The notes under the pieces: generated by a model | Seen by the model: only the letters and a program-made list of their open reading frames with translations | Database searches by the model: none | Told to the model about the DNA's origin: nothing | Assembly (NCBI RefSeq): GCF_034140825.1 | Contig: NC_089037.1 | Location: forward strand, 24,381,501-24,445,500 | Reading direction: 5' to 3' | Length of the DNA stretch: 64,000 nucleotides | From: Oryza sativa Japonica Group | Taxonomy: Eukaryota; Streptophyta; Magnoliopsida; Poales; Poaceae | Translations under genes and position numbers: made by a program | Part shown: one piece after another, positions 1-11,772 of the stretch | Layout: every line of letters begins with the position of its first letter | How positions within the stretch are numbered: position 1 is the first letter of the stretch

Positions 1-523
1 AGTCGGATAGTCTTTTCTCAAACTTTTCTTTTAACGACTGAAACTTCCCAGATTTTATTCTGCCCGAAGGTGTTGGGAGGCCCAGATACTTCTCTTCAAA
101 CACTGTCTGTTTAACTTTCAGCAAAGTTTTGATAGACTGTTGCGTGTTGTCAATCTAATATGCAAAAATCATTTTTGCAGATGGTAAATTCGATTTCTAT
201 AACCCTACAATGTCATAAAAAGTAAACATCACCATGTCATCCTCGCGTGGGCGGCTAGCGGGCGAACCCTAGCTGCCGCTACCCTTTCTTCCTTTGTATT
301 TTTTGCCTCACCGCGCGCCAGAGAACCGTGCGATGAGCCAGGACGATGGCAGCGAGGCCAAATCGTGGCGACGAGCTAGCCATCTACGACGCGAGAGAGA
401 CGGGGCCGTGTGCAGTGAAAGACGACATCGAGTTGATGGTCGTGATGGTGCACGCCTAGTGGAGTGGCTAGGCTAGGGGATCCAGCAGAGTTGCGGCTAG
501 ATCCGGTGCTCCCGTGGCCGCAC
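1..523. other. Unassigned flank, probably transposon-derived
   Basis: No gene is supported here. The stretch around 155-180 has an AAAAATCATTTTTGCAG-like motif that also occurs just right of the TRIM (about 1547-1568), so part of this region may be subterminal sequence of the same CACTA-like element. The GC-rich part from about 243 onward gives only short open frames without recognisable domains. Confidence 0.3.
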
Positions 524-1520
524 TGTAACAACTCGCCTCTCCCAGGTGGACCCTCCTAGGCCGGGTCCACTTACATCTGGCCAACAAGTATTTTCTACAC
601 ACTTTGTCCTCACTCGTGTACACTCGGGAAGAATTTTCCGGTCGGCACTCGTGTACACTCGGGAAGAATTTTCCGGTCGGTCACCCATCCCTAAATTGCA
701 CCAGGCCAAGCACGCTTAACCTCAGAGTTCTTTCGTCCGGAAAAGAAGTTACAACTTGTTGATATGAGTATTCTATTAATCTTATTGAGCCCTGTATCGA
801 GATGTCACATACTCACCCCCTTAAGACACCGATGTCCTCATCGGTCAACCCTAGGCCAGGAACGTCCCCTCTTGGCCACGTCTGTGTGTCCAGTACCAGC
901 GCATGTGCCATGCTGACCCTAGGCCAGGAACGTCCCCTTTTGACCATGTCCGTGTGTCCAGTGCCAGCGCATGTGCCATGTTGTGTGACCACTCCGGGTC
1001 CACACCAGCCATGCGCACCATGCCTGCACAACTGCGACACGCGCGTCCGTGAAACCGCGAGAGTCGGCTTTGTCAATTTGTAACGACCCGCCTCTCCCAG
1101 GCCGGGCCCACTTACATCTGGCAGCTTGCGCACCATGCCTACACAACTGCGACAGACGCGCCCGTGAAACCGCGAGAGTCGGCTCTGATACCAATTTGTA
1201 ACGACCCGCCTCTCCCAGGCCAGGCCCACTTACATCTGGCAGCTTTTATAGGTTATAGACTGCCCTCACAGGCCAACACAAGTCTTTTTTGCACACTTTG
1301 TCTTCACTCGTGCGCACTCGGGAAGAATTTCCCGATCGATCACCCAATCCTAAATTGCTCTAGGCCAAGCATGCTTAACCTCAGAGTTCTTTCGAGATCG
1401 GCTTCCGGAAAATAAGTTGCAACTCAAAGTTCTTTCGAGATCGGTTTCCAGAAAAGAAGTTGCAACTTGTTGATATGAGTATCCTATTAATCCTATTAAG
1501 CCCTGGACCGGGATGTCACA
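524..1520 (-). mobile_element. TRIM-like miniature LTR retroelement (fossil, non-coding)
   Basis: Two direct LTRs, 524-809 and 1197-1520, both read TGTAAC...GTCACA on the plus strand. The element runs on the minus strand. The primer-binding site is seen as its complement at about 1182-1193 (GCTCTGATACCA, initiator-Met tRNA type), next to the 5' LTR. A polypurine tract lies at about 810-825, next to the 3' LTR. The 5-bp target duplication CGCAC is perfect (519-523 and 1521-1525). The interior is under 400 bp and non-coding, and contains a tandem duplication that repeats the PBS-side LTR edge (about 1019-1130 against 1131-1250). The LTRs differ visibly in length and sequence, so the insertion looks old. 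It appears structurally complete as a TRIM. Confidence 0.85.
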
Positions 1521-1522
1521 CG

Positions 1523-1640
1523 CACTACCACAGAAAAGATTTTTCAAAGTCAAAAACGATTTTTGCAGGTAGGTGGGTGGCCCGCCTGTACCCAGGTGTC
1601 TACAAAAATTGTATTTTTATATGTGGGTAGAGCAACCGCA
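1523..1640 (+). mobile_element. CACTA-like transposon terminus
   Basis: The sequence starts CACTACCACAGAAAAG, the typical shape of grass CACTA (En/Spm) ends, followed by a subterminal repeat-like stretch (GTGGGTGGCCCGCC). Before the TRIM inserted, this end would have followed directly on ...GTGGCCG at 514-520, because the TRIM target duplication CGCAC includes the first three terminal bases. I could not find a matching inverted end with a 3-bp duplication, so the extent is unknown. Confidence 0.45.
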
Positions 1641-2440
1641 TGCGAGCGCTTAAGCCATCGGGCTACGAAATTGACAATAATAAAATAAATTCCGAAAAAT
1701 AAAAACCCTAACCCTAGATCCAAAAGTTGCCATCGTCGTTGCTCGAAGCCGCTAGCTGATCATCATGCGAAGGGGACGGAGAGGCGGTGGTATCCGCGCG
1801 GGACGGGGGGAGGGCGTCGGATCTGCCCCTCCCGTTACCGCCATTGGCAGATCCGCGCGTGTGGAGGATGGAGAGGCGGCATGAGATCCACCCCTCCTAT
1901 CGCCGTCGTTGGTGGATCCACTCGCGTGGGGGCCGGAGCGACGGCTGGTTCCGCGTGGGAGGGGGGGAAGGCGTCGAATCTGCCTCTCCCATTACCGCCA
2001 TCAGCAGATCCGCGCATGTGGAGGAGGGAGAGGGGGCTAGATTCACACGGGTGACGGAGGGGATGCCGGATCCCGGAGGGGCACAAAGCCTAGGCACGCA
2101 CCGGAAGCAGACGGCGTGGTGGCTGAAGCAGGTGGTCAGGTGGAGTTGCAGCATGTTGTTGGAGTCGGAGCGACGTGCTGCCAGGGATAAGCCGCTACCG
2201 CCTAGCTTCCTTGGGCTTCTCCACCCACCAACGCCCTCTGCTGCCGCTAAGAAGGAGAGAGATATTGCATGATGACATGTGGGCCCCACATTTATATTTT
2301 AATTCCTTTGATGACTGGTCGGCCACGTGGATGCCACGTCAGCGAAAACCACTCTCAAATCAACAGAGGTAGTAGTTTTACACTATTTTAATAGCTGGAG
2401 GAGTCAATGGACCTGGTTTTATGGTTGAAGGATACAAATT
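1640..2440. repeat. GC-rich island with direct repeat, likely transposon interior
   Basis: A GC-rich unit at about 1797-1870 recurs at about 1955-2027 (shared cores GGCGTCG, ATCTGCC, AGATCCGCGC), a direct repeat with period near 158 bp. The right edge (about 2270-2440) resembles the ends of other rice elements in this window, such as the GTTTTATGGTT-AAGGA motif shared with about 20760-20780. Open frames of up to 161 codons run on both strands here, but they follow base composition and show no domain. I regard the island as the interior of a decayed DNA transposon rather than a gene. Confidence 0.4.
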
Positions 2441-2441
2441 A

Positions 2442-2697
2442 CTCCCTTTGTTTTAGGTTATAAGACGTTTTGACTTTAGTCAAAGTCAAATTACTTTAAG
2501 TTTGACTAAGTTTGTAGAAAAAAAGTAGTAACATTTTTAATCCAAGTCAAATTTATTATAAAAATATATTCAATTATTGATTTGATTAAACTAATTTAGT
2601 ATTATAAATATTACAGTATTTATCTATAAACTTAGTCAAACTTAAAACAGTTTGATTTGACCAAAGTTAAAACGTCTTCTAACATGAAATGAGGGAG
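2442..2697. mobile_element. Stowaway MITE
   Basis: Left end CTCCCTTTGTTTTAGG after TA. Right end is the inverted counterpart, ending GAGGGAG. Long imperfect terminal inverted repeats carry the GACTTT-GTCAAAGTCAAA core. The TA duplication is intact on the left and mutated on the right, so the copy is old. It is the same family as the copy at 43593-43833. Confidence 0.75.
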
Positions 2698-2799
2698 AAG
2701 ATTCGACTTATTTAAGTCTTTCCTTTTTCTTTTGTGCAAAGTGTGCTCACATTGGGCATGGGCCCTGAGCCGCCGCTGCCACCACTATGGGCTTAAGTT

Positions 2800-4611
2800 A
2801 GTCACCTAACCCATTAGAATTAGTTCACCCGCACCTATGGCCCAAGGCCCAACTTACTCCCCCGTCTTCCCATTTCTCCTAACCTCTTTTTTTTTCCCTT
2901 CCTATTGTCACTCTCCAGGCCGGCGATGGCGCCGCCGCGGAAGGCAACGAGCGGGGGAGGCCGTCGGCGGCGGCCGGAGCTGCTTGGCGGCGCAGGAGGG
3001 AGCTGAGACCGGCCTGAACGAGCTCGCTCGCCCGCGCGGCCGGGTTCGCAGCACAGATCCTCAGCAACGAACGGAGCAGCCTCTCGCGCCAGCCCGCGGT
3101 TACGGAGACCTTGGGATTCGCTATATTCTTCTAAGCTTTTATATATTGTAGTAGCAGAGCAGCAAGCTTTTCTTATTGATTCGCTGTATTCTTGCAGCTA
3201 ACGGTGATCTTTACTATTAAATATATTGCTCTAATGTGCATGTGATCCGGAATCGGCATGATTCTGAATATCTCATTATTAATCATCTTGAATTGCTTTG
3301 CTGTTCTTGTTTTGAGGGCAGTATTACTTTGCTGTTAGTCCTGTATTAATGCATTGATCGTCTTGGATTTTTGTAGCTTACGGTGGTCTTTACTAGTAGT
3401 AAAACTTGCTCAAATCTGGCAAATGCTGGGCACAACTCTCATCATTAATCATCTATTCATCTTGGATTTTTAATCCATTCATCCATGGCTATGGAAATCC
3501 CTGATGACTTTTAGACCGGCTCACCGGCCTCCTTTTGGGTCTCTGCATATATAGTGGATACAGATGCTTATAGCACTACGCACTACAAGTCTGAAGCAGC
3601 GATATATCCGGATTCCTGAATTCCTGATGCAGGTATATAAAACTCTGCTAATTAACCTGGGTTAATTACAAGGTGCAGCACTTCATCTCATATAGTAATC
3701 TTTATAAAGCAGTAGTACTGGAGAATATTTTTTCCTTGCTACATTATACATGTTCTATCTTTGTCTTGCTTGTTACTACGAACGAGGGGAAATCATGAGA
3801 TTCCCTGCCAACTTTGAGTGAAAAGGCTATGCTGATCTCATATAGTATAGTGCCAGTGCCTATATATGAACTGTCTTTCCATGGGATTCTCTTTTACTAC
3901 ACATATATGGCTATTGACTATACACCTTCAATTGGTTCATCCTTCACTATCTCTTTGAAAGATTCTTCATGATTGTTCACGTTGACTGCATCTGTCACTT
4001 GTGCTGGTTTCTGTGTATATATACATCTACCAGTAGTTTCAGGGCTTTTCTCTGATCTGCATCACCATCAGCTCGTAGAACTTCTGTTCTGTGTGCAAAG
4101 GTAAGACTGCCTTCTTCTATATCTTGCGTCCTACCTGAGAGGAAAGGGCTACAATTACTGTTTCTTTATATCAATTTCATTTACATGCTTGCAAACATTG
4201 TTTTTGTTGGATATCAGTACATGAACAACGACATATATAATCCCTGGCTTTGATTTGTTTAGTAGTACCATTTATTGGTTGATTTTGATTGCTTTGCTCC
4301 TTTTCTGACTTGCTGCAGAAATATATAATGGTATGTAATTTGCATTTTTTTAGTTAAGAAAATCTATGTTCTTCTTTTTATCATTTTCTGTTGGAGGTAG
4401 ACCAGGAAGAATGCCACCTCTGAGAAATATGGATGAGGAGTGACATGTACTATTACTAGAACTGGCATAAGTGCTCTTTAGGAAGAAAAAAACTACCTTT
4501 TGCTAGCGTGTTTAGGATCTGGTTTGTTCAGCTTGGTGCACATGAGAGTACTTGTTGATTACTTGCATCTTCAGCTGACGCAACATATGCTACAAATTTC
4601 AGTTCACATGT
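2800..4611 (+). promoter_or_regulatory. Putative promoter and 5' UTR region of first B3 gene
   Basis: TGGGCC/GGCCCA-type motifs (site II-like) cluster at 2760-2850, followed by a pyrimidine-rich stretch and a GC-rich block (2920-3110) with no long open frame. A plausible leader donor is ...GTGCAAAG/GTAAGA at 4100/4101. A plausible acceptor is AAATTTCAG at 4602, nine bases before the start codon, and this acceptor is conserved before the paralogue's ATG (14496). The region would then hold 5' UTR exons with introns. The transcription start itself is not identifiable by eye. Confidence 0.35.
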
Positions 4612-7512
4612 ATGGCTGGACAAGGTTCCCAAAAGAAGAAATCTTGTGATTGGTCCAAAAGATATGTGGACCATTTGAATGGAAAGATGAAGTGCTTCCA
4701 CCTGCAAATGAGTGCTAATTTTGGGCATAGCATGGTAAGCCTGCAACTAAGATCACTCTCATTTATTCGCATGTTCTTCATGGTGGATTGGTTGGATTTT
4801 GCAAGTTGTTAGTTTAAAGCTGCTTTGGCGAAATCGATTATGTTCAATTGGTATCATTTTAACTAAACATAGTGAAATGAGAGCTATCACAGGAGCAAAA
4901 TTTCAGTAGCTAAAAACCTTGAGTTTCATCATAGCAGTTTATCATGTAAAGATGAAGTATCAAAGTACTCGTAAGTCCTAAGCTGAAGTTGATCAATATA
5001 TCATGTTCTCTAAATAACAATGTCCTGTTTTGTCATTATGGACTTTTCATTAATATTAAATGCGATCTTTTTCATCATATTTCCTTTCCTCCACTATTGT
5101 AGGAAACTAGCATTTGCTATTCACACCATTATGTTCCTTTTTTTTTTCTACAGACCATACCAAACAAGTTCTTGGACCATTTTGGTGGGACGTTGTCAAG
5201 AACCATTGAACTAGTATCCCCCAAGGGTATTGTGTATATTGTCAAAGTCACCGAGCACATGAATAAGACAATCCTACAGTGCGGATGGGAGGCATTTGTA
5301 GATGCCCATCACATAGAAGAGAATGACTCCTTATTGTTCCGTCACATTGAGAATTCCCGCTTTGAGGTTCTGATCCTTGATTCTGATGGTTGTGAGAAAG
5401 TCTTTACCTGTGCTGGCATAAAAAAGACTTCTAGTGTTCAAGAAAGAAATGCAGCTCCAGTTGATATTTCAAGGAGCACTCATGATGAAACCACACAATC
5501 ATCAGGGAGTAAAAAATTTGTTAGATGCCAAAGGGCTAGTGACAGTCAGCGTGGAAAAACTGCAAAATTGGCAGAAACATCTTCGTCTGGGGAATCAGGT
5601 TTAAAATTGACGATTCTCTTCTTCATGAACCTTTTTGAACCATGCATCAGCTAAACATTTTCATTTTAGATTTGCAGTACTCTGAAAAATAGATTTCTCT
5701 ATATTTGCCTTATTGAATATTGTGAAATGCACAGGAGAGGAGGGCACTGACAGCAGTACTTCTGAAGATGAGTCATCCTATGAGCTAGATGATCCTCAGA
5801 TGCCTCCAGGACGTAATTATGTCTTATCGCGTTGGACTAGTCTATCTGAAGCACAGGAAGAAAAAGTAGATATGCTTGTCCAGGACATTCAACCTGAAAT
5901 TCCTGTATTTGTGGCTATCATGAAGCATAGCAATGTTAACTCACGTCGTGCTTGTCTTGTAAGTACTTCCTTTTAGTCAAGTAGATAGTTCAAATCCTGC
6001 ATGTACTAACTTTTGGGGTTTATGAATGCACCCTTTATTCCATGCAACTTACACAGTATAATTGTTCTTTTCTAGATATAATGATAGTAATACGACAGAG
6101 TGAGTTACTTTGAAATTAATAGAAATGGTAAGGTTACCTTGCTATCATTTGAGAGCCTAGATTAGAAATGCTTGTAATCAATAGAAAACGATGAGGATGC
6201 ATCAGATAAGGTTATTCAAGTTCCATTTGGAGATAACTCCATTTTTCAATAAACAGCATGAATTGTGCATGGTGTATGGTTAGTTGTACAATATGCAGCC
6301 TTTTTCTTTCAGTAGAGAAGGCTGTTAAATTTGCTCTGGTCTATAGACCTTTGCACAATGCAAAATTTATTTTCTCTTTTCTCTATTTTACATCACAAAA
6401 ATACATTTACAGCATCATATTCTGTCTGGATCAGGTAATTCCTAAGCGCTATGCATCTGCACACTTCCCACTTGAAAGTCAAACCATCACACTTCAGCGG
6501 CAAGGCAAGAACAAGAAGTGGTATCCCATGTTTTACATTAGGAAAGATGGATCTGGATACATGCTTTATGGGTGTTGGAAAAACTTTGTTCGTGACAACC
6601 ATGTGAAGGAGGGAGACATGTGCATCTTTCACCTAACAAAGTTTACTGGGGGGGAATTCGGAGCAACAGTCCATCTACTCCGTGAAACAAAATCTGGTTC
6701 CTTAGGTTCATTCCATACTAGTCATAAAAGGTTTGACTTAAGGGATGGCAGAACGTGGCCGAAAGTGACTGGTGTTAGAAGAGTAAGTTCTAGGCCTTAC
6801 CTGACAGCAGACAGAGTTTCTCTGACTGAAGAACAGGTCAGGAAAGTGGAAGAAGTTGTTCACTCCATTCAATCTGAAGGTCCCATGTATGTGTCAATAA
6901 TGAACAAGAGCAATGTTGGTACCGATGGGCTCTACATCATTGTAAGTCTTGCTATTTCCTGGACACACTTCCATTACTATTTAGCATTTATTATTACTAC
7001 TACTACTTGTCAATAGGCTGTAGTTGGTATAGTTTGTTTTCTTGAATTAGACAATATGTCTGGATCTAGTAAGTAATCAGTATCACCACAGCACTTAATC
7101 GCACTGTATCTTGAACATTCACATCCAAACAAGCCTTGGCAATTGGAACTGCAATTTTTCATAACCCTTGGTGTAATTTAAGTTGTTCATGTTTTCGGAT
7201 ATACTGGCTAACCTATTGCTGTACTGAACACTGTACTGTATCCGAAAACAGATCTTTGGCAGGCAATTCGCGACAAGGTACCTCCCGGAAGGGGAGCAAA
7301 CTTTGACGCTTCTGATGACGGGGAAGAGCAATGCATGGCAGGTCAAGATGCGCCCTCGGAGCGGCGATGCGCAGATGATCACCACAGGCTGGCGCCATTT
7401 TGTCCATGACAACCATCTGCAAATTGAAGACATCTGCCTCTTCCAGCTGATGAATGATGAGAGTAAGCTTACCATGACAGTCCATATCATTCGTCGCAAC
7501 GAGAAGAGCTAG
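4612..7512 (+). CDS. REM-type B3 transcription factor, three B3 domains
   Basis: Exons 4612-4734, 5154-5598, 5735-5958, 6435-6941 and 7252-7512 join in frame to 519 codons plus TAG, with GT-AG sites. B3 is a plant nuclear DNA-binding fold. REM members regulate reproductive or meristem genes, but the targets of this one are unknown. B3-1 is about residues 42-135 (starts [24 protein letters not shown]). B3-2 is about 238-350 ([22 protein letters not shown]). B3-3 is about 407-519 ([29 protein letters not shown]). An acidic Ser/Glu linker follows B3-1. The start is chosen because the 41-residue first exon is conserved in the paralogue at 14502. B3-2 and B3-3 are each split by an intron at the same place. 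Compared with that paralogue, the linker before B3-3 is shorter and one intron is missing. It is the upstream member of a tandem pair. Confidence 0.9.
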
Positions 7513-8351
7513 TTTCCCTCTGGTGGCACTTCCATGAGAAGCGTTGGCTTTTATTCTAGTACTTTATTTATGTAAGCTTTTGCTGGAGTAGTGGATTTGA
7601 ATTCTGAAAATTGTGGTTATGCAATACTAATTATTAAGAGTTAGCTACTTTTAAACAACCTCGCTGATGGTACTTGTCCTACTTGCGACCGCTAGAGGGT
7701 AGCATTGCAAATTTCTAAATTTAGTATATAAAATTAATTTGCGCCTTGCTCATCATTTTCTGTGTTCACATCAAAGATGATCCCTTATCCTTTCCTATGT
7801 ATATTGCGAGAGGGTTGTGTTCTTGTAAAGCATCATGTATTAAGGTCTAAAGGATTACTGCAAAAGTATTTGAAATATGTAGGGAATAGCAGTATGGCAA
7901 AAAAGAGATAATGAGTGGGGGAGTCAATGGCCATGCAAAGAGAGGTTGCAAATACTTTTATGGGAATATTGGTTTCTCATTATCGCAATATTGAGTTAAG
8001 AAATATTTCATGTAAAAGTTATAATACACTATAATACTATAAAAAATTGTAATACTTAAATATTTACCATTTCACCATCATCTATTGCATTTTTTGTGAT
8101 TTTTATTTTTTTTTCTTTTCACGCAAAGCACCACACGAGAAAATACAAAGCTACTTTCATCTATTCTCGTTGCGTTGTTCTTTGAATTAAGTATCGACGT
8201 CCTCCAAGACTGAAAGAAAACCTGTTGCAGTGATTTGTACTGCATTTTTAAAATTATTCCTTTTCCGGGAAGCACCATATGTGCGGTAGTAATGTTTTTC
8301 GGGAAGCCTAAAGAAGGTCCTTTAAAAGAAAGACTTGTCTCTGATACCAAT
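7513..8351 (+). other. 3' region of B3 gene 1 and duplicated flank
   Basis: No gene here. From about 7640 to 8090 the sequence matches the flank of the second B3 gene (about 18100-18765): for example CCTCGCTGATGGTA, GTTCTTGTAAAGCATCATGT and GATATTTACCATTTCA-like stretches occur in the same order. The tandem duplication therefore covers about 600 bp beyond the stop codon. The match ends near 8090, where a remnant of the LTR-retroelement interior begins. Confidence 0.6.
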
Positions 8352-10122
8352 TGAAAGGATCTTGATGATACCAAGAGGAGGGGTGAATAGGCGTTTAAAA
8401 CTTTTAAGTAAATGAGGAAACTAAACTTTTTCAGATATTTAAAAATATTTTTGGATATTCCGAAAATATCATATTTACAAACAATCTAGCAAGGCAACTT
8501 AGAAACAAGCTAGCAAGGCAAGCAAAATGGAATAGTGGCACAAGTAGTAGGTGGATTACACAAATAGCAACTAAACTGGATTACAGAAATAGCAACTAAA
8601 CTACTGGCAGCACCAAATAGCAAAGCTAGAAGAGTGAGAGAGAGAGAGTGAGAGTGATCACTATGATTCTTGCAAGTCAATATGTTACCAAAGTTCAAAT
8701 CCTTGAGGAGATTCTACTCTCCATTGAGGAGCTCACAATAAGCCGCGTCTCTTCCAACCTTATCCTTGAGGTTGCACAAATGCACTCATCTTCCACTAGT
8801 GGTATTTCTTTCATTTCGGAGGTGAGATCCGACCTTCATAAACTTTCCTCAATATACCACAATTGAATCGGTCGCTTGAGATCGAAGCCTAGCCGTCTAT
8901 GTGTCCTCAACCACCAAGAGTAACAAATGCAACAAAGATTTCTTAGGTTGGAACTAGTGTTCACAAAATCTTTATGAAGTCAATAGCAAGCACTCACACA
9001 AACTCAAATCCACTACTCTCAGACACACATGAAATCCAAACTTGTAGATCGGTGGAGAGGAAGAAGTGAGAAAGCAAGGCTCAAAGTAAATCTCAAGAAA
9101 ATCAAGCCAAGGGCACGATGTGTTCAATGTGAGCAGCCTCCTTGACTTGAAGGGGTTATAGCCATAGCCTCAGATCTGCCTGTTAGGGCGAAGATTTCAT
9201 TTTTGTCGGAAGTTCCCGAAAAGTGTAAAATTTCAGCATGAGCACAACAAGAAACTAGGCAAAATACCATTTCGGGGAATTCTGAAAATATTTTGGAAAA
9301 ACCTGAAAATTACTATAGAGAAAAATCAAATTTTGGAAATTCCGAAATGCATTTCAGAAATATCCAAAAAATACCAGAGAGCAATTTGCTGGCCATATCA
9401 TTTTCGGAAATTTCCAAAAAGTACTTTCCGAAGTTTCCAAAAATCACCAGAGAGCTTTTTCCATGGCATAGCTTTCTGGAAATTTCCAAAAATCATTTTT
9501 AGAATAAATCCAAAAATCACCAGTACTTAAAAATCCAAGAATGAAAAACACTTCAACAAAAATTTTGAGCACCAAACTCATCCCTAGACATCAAGATAGC
9601 ATCCCCCTTAATAGTACATTTTTTGTACCAACTAAAGAACAAATAGAAAAGCTATACCAATACTAATACATTTACGCCATATTTTTTTCTTTGCCTTGAT
9701 CAATGAATCACATCATCTTGATCTTTCAACATTTCATTTTGCCTTTCTTCTTCACCAAGGGTTGATCCTCAGCAACTTGTGGCATCCTATGGCCTTGATC
9801 GGTTCGTTAGTATTCGGCCAAGCACTTGCTCATTTACCACTGTGCCTGGTCCTTCGGTGCCAAGCCCCCGCTTGCCCTTCTCCCATGCACGGTCTATCGC
9901 ATAGCCAAGTCTTGCCAACCCTTCACCGCATCTTGCCATCTCCCGTCACTTGTAGCCTTGGATCACAATGAAACCTCATTGTGTTGCTTCTTCTTCTTCT
10001 TCTCATCTTCATCGGCTCTTCATTGGACTAATCCATTGCTTATACACTCAATAAGTGTATTAGTCCTTTAATCGTTTGTCATCAATTAACCAAAACCCAC
10101 TAGGGTCGCAAATGCTCTTTCA
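8352..10122 (-). mobile_element. LTR of a retroelement with adjoining PBS (fossil)
   Basis: The sequence reads TGAAAGGATC...GCTCTTTCA on the plus strand, so it has TG...CA ends. Immediately left, at about 8337-8349, is CTCTGATACCA, the complement of a Met-tRNA primer-binding site. This makes the 1.77-kb sequence the 5' LTR of a minus-strand element. Only a short piece of interior (about 8090-8351) remains and no second LTR is seen, so the copy is truncated and non-functional. The LTR contains short dispersed repeats of the TTTCCAAAAATCACCAGAGAG kind (9300-9530). A Copia affiliation is my guess from the GGGGTGAATAGG-type edge and is not established. Confidence 0.6.
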
Positions 10123-10379
10123 CCTTAATTATTTTCGTATGCGAGAAAAGCGAACAATTGGCACAAACATGTGAACCAAGTGGGAGGTGAGGGAGGAAGT
10201 AGCGCACATTGAAAAGAACAGTTAGTATTCTGTTAATGAAATTTGTGGCGAATATTGCATTTCCTCAAAGGTTTTTAGCATGAATAGTTTATATATCATT
10301 ATATTTGCATTTAAAAGTAGTTTTATATGATGTTGATTTTGTAGTTGTACCTGATAAAGGTAGTTGTAGAATATGAGGA

Positions 10380-10660
10380 TCGTTGGCTAAAGTATACACG
10401 AGATTATGTAAAGAGATGAGAGTTAGGGAAATTTATACAGGTTTAGGTCCCCAGCTTATAGGTAATAGCTCTACTCCTGTCGACTAAAGCTGGTGTTGTC
10501 ATTATATATAAATATCCCACAAGTACAATATTGAGGATGACCTAATCTAATCTCTGTCAGCCTGGCGGCATAAAGCTTTGACATGTGGTCGACGACTTGA
10601 GATAGTCCATTTCCTCGAATAAGAACTCACCGATATTGAAGGTAGCTCTAGTCAGCTTTT
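10380..10660 (+). mobile_element. LTR-like fragment (fossil), inverted partner at 12130-12420
   Basis: Contains TTTATACAGGTTTAGGTCCCC and CTCTACTCCTGTCGAC, followed by GCGGCATAAAGCTTTGA and GTCGACGACT. The reverse complement of about 12130-12420 carries the same series in the same order. A TATACAGGTTCGG-type core also appears, inverted, in the solo LTR near 28530. I read both as fragments of related Gypsy-type LTRs in opposite orientation. No complete element is present. Confidence 0.4.
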
Positions 10661-11437
10661 TTTTTAGCTCCGTATCGGGTCTTTCGAGGCTTGCCTTCGC
10701 CTATGTTGACTTGTCTTTGTCTATACTCTTTTGTCCCCTCTTCTCCTAGGGGTTGGGGTTCTTGCATTTATACCCTCGAGTACTACCTTATCTAAGTAGA
10801 ACTAACCAAGTATGGATACGATCCGAGTAGTCATGGATCTGATCAGACAAGAGAAAGTATATATATCTGCAATCTTGGACATATACGCACAAGGTGCAAA
10901 AGTTTTTTATATGCATGTACTTATATTTAAATACCTATATATTGAGCTACCTGACATGCTTGGGGACTTTATGGTTTCTAATCAGTTTATTCGAGTATTT
11001 TAGGAGAAAATAAATAAAACGATGGTTTCTCCGTCGAGATTTTATTTACACAAAAGTTCTAAACTCTATCAAATTGTCGGATCCAACCACGTGATCGTTT
11101 CACCTTCCAAAAAGGTGTTAGTTCTCGGGTCAAACTTTATCGGCTACCATACTGATAAAATATTCTATATCAACAACTCGACTCCTTCTCTTACATTTGA
11201 ATAGAGTTCGAGGGCTAAGTAAGTTTGGTGGGGCCCACCATACATCAAGTCCTATATGGAATCAAGCCTCATACGTATGGGAAAAGTCCTGAGTAGATAA
11301 AAAGAAAAGTTTCGGATAAGAAAATAACATAGTCCTGTTTAGGCCCAAACTAATTTTACTTGTACAAGGGAGCACTCAGAGTATAAATACAAGACCCGCT
11401 AGAAAAGAGGGAACATAGAATCCAACAAGCCTAATAA
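10661..11437. other. Intergenic, no feature identified
   Basis: Between the two inverted LTR-like fragments. Several 60-codon open frames exist but show no recognisable domain or splice continuity. The stretch may belong to the same decayed retroelement complex. Confidence 0.3.
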
Positions 11438-11700
11438 GAGCACCCACTATGGTAAAGTAAGGTGCTCTCTATAAAACACGTACATCTTAGCAATAGACTA
11501 GATTAATAGTAAACCACCTCAATAGTATGTCTATATGGGTATCTATAGCTCTCTAATACATTGCCTCGTTTTTCTCTATAGACTATCTTCAGGTTAGTAG
11601 ATAGCTTTGCTCTCTCTTTTCATTTAATCCCTTCCAAGTAAGAAAATATGCTGACATGGATCTCTTGTAGAGAGCCTATAAATAACCATTGCGGGTGCCC
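11438..11700. mobile_element. Tourist-like MITE (PIF/Harbinger type)
   Basis: Left end GAGCACCCACTATGG, right end CCATTGCGGGTGCCC, flanked by TAA on both sides (11435-11437 and 11701-11703), the 3-bp duplication expected of Tourist elements. It is 263 bp and non-coding. The inverted repeat continues inward as GGTGCTCTCT against AGAGAGCC. Confidence 0.75.
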
Positions 11701-11772
11701 TAAGAGCCAAGAGGCACAGGCGGATCTAGGGGTGGTCCCAGGACCACCCAAAAAATCCTAGCCCAATACATA

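Noticed and set aside
1787-2289. Overlapping open frames of 130-161 codons on both strands
   Set aside because: Frames exist on both strands because of GC composition and a direct repeat, and no domain or splice continuity is visible.
2933-3020. A short frame [20 protein letters not shown] as a first coding exon
   Set aside because: It ends in a stop after 26 codons, has no donor that keeps a frame into the B3 exons, and is absent before the paralogue. It is better read as GC-rich leader.
9293-9530. Short open frames rich in Phe/Lys/Ser repeats
   Set aside because: They lie within the LTR and arise from repeated TTTCCAAAAATCACC motifs, so they are not a gene.
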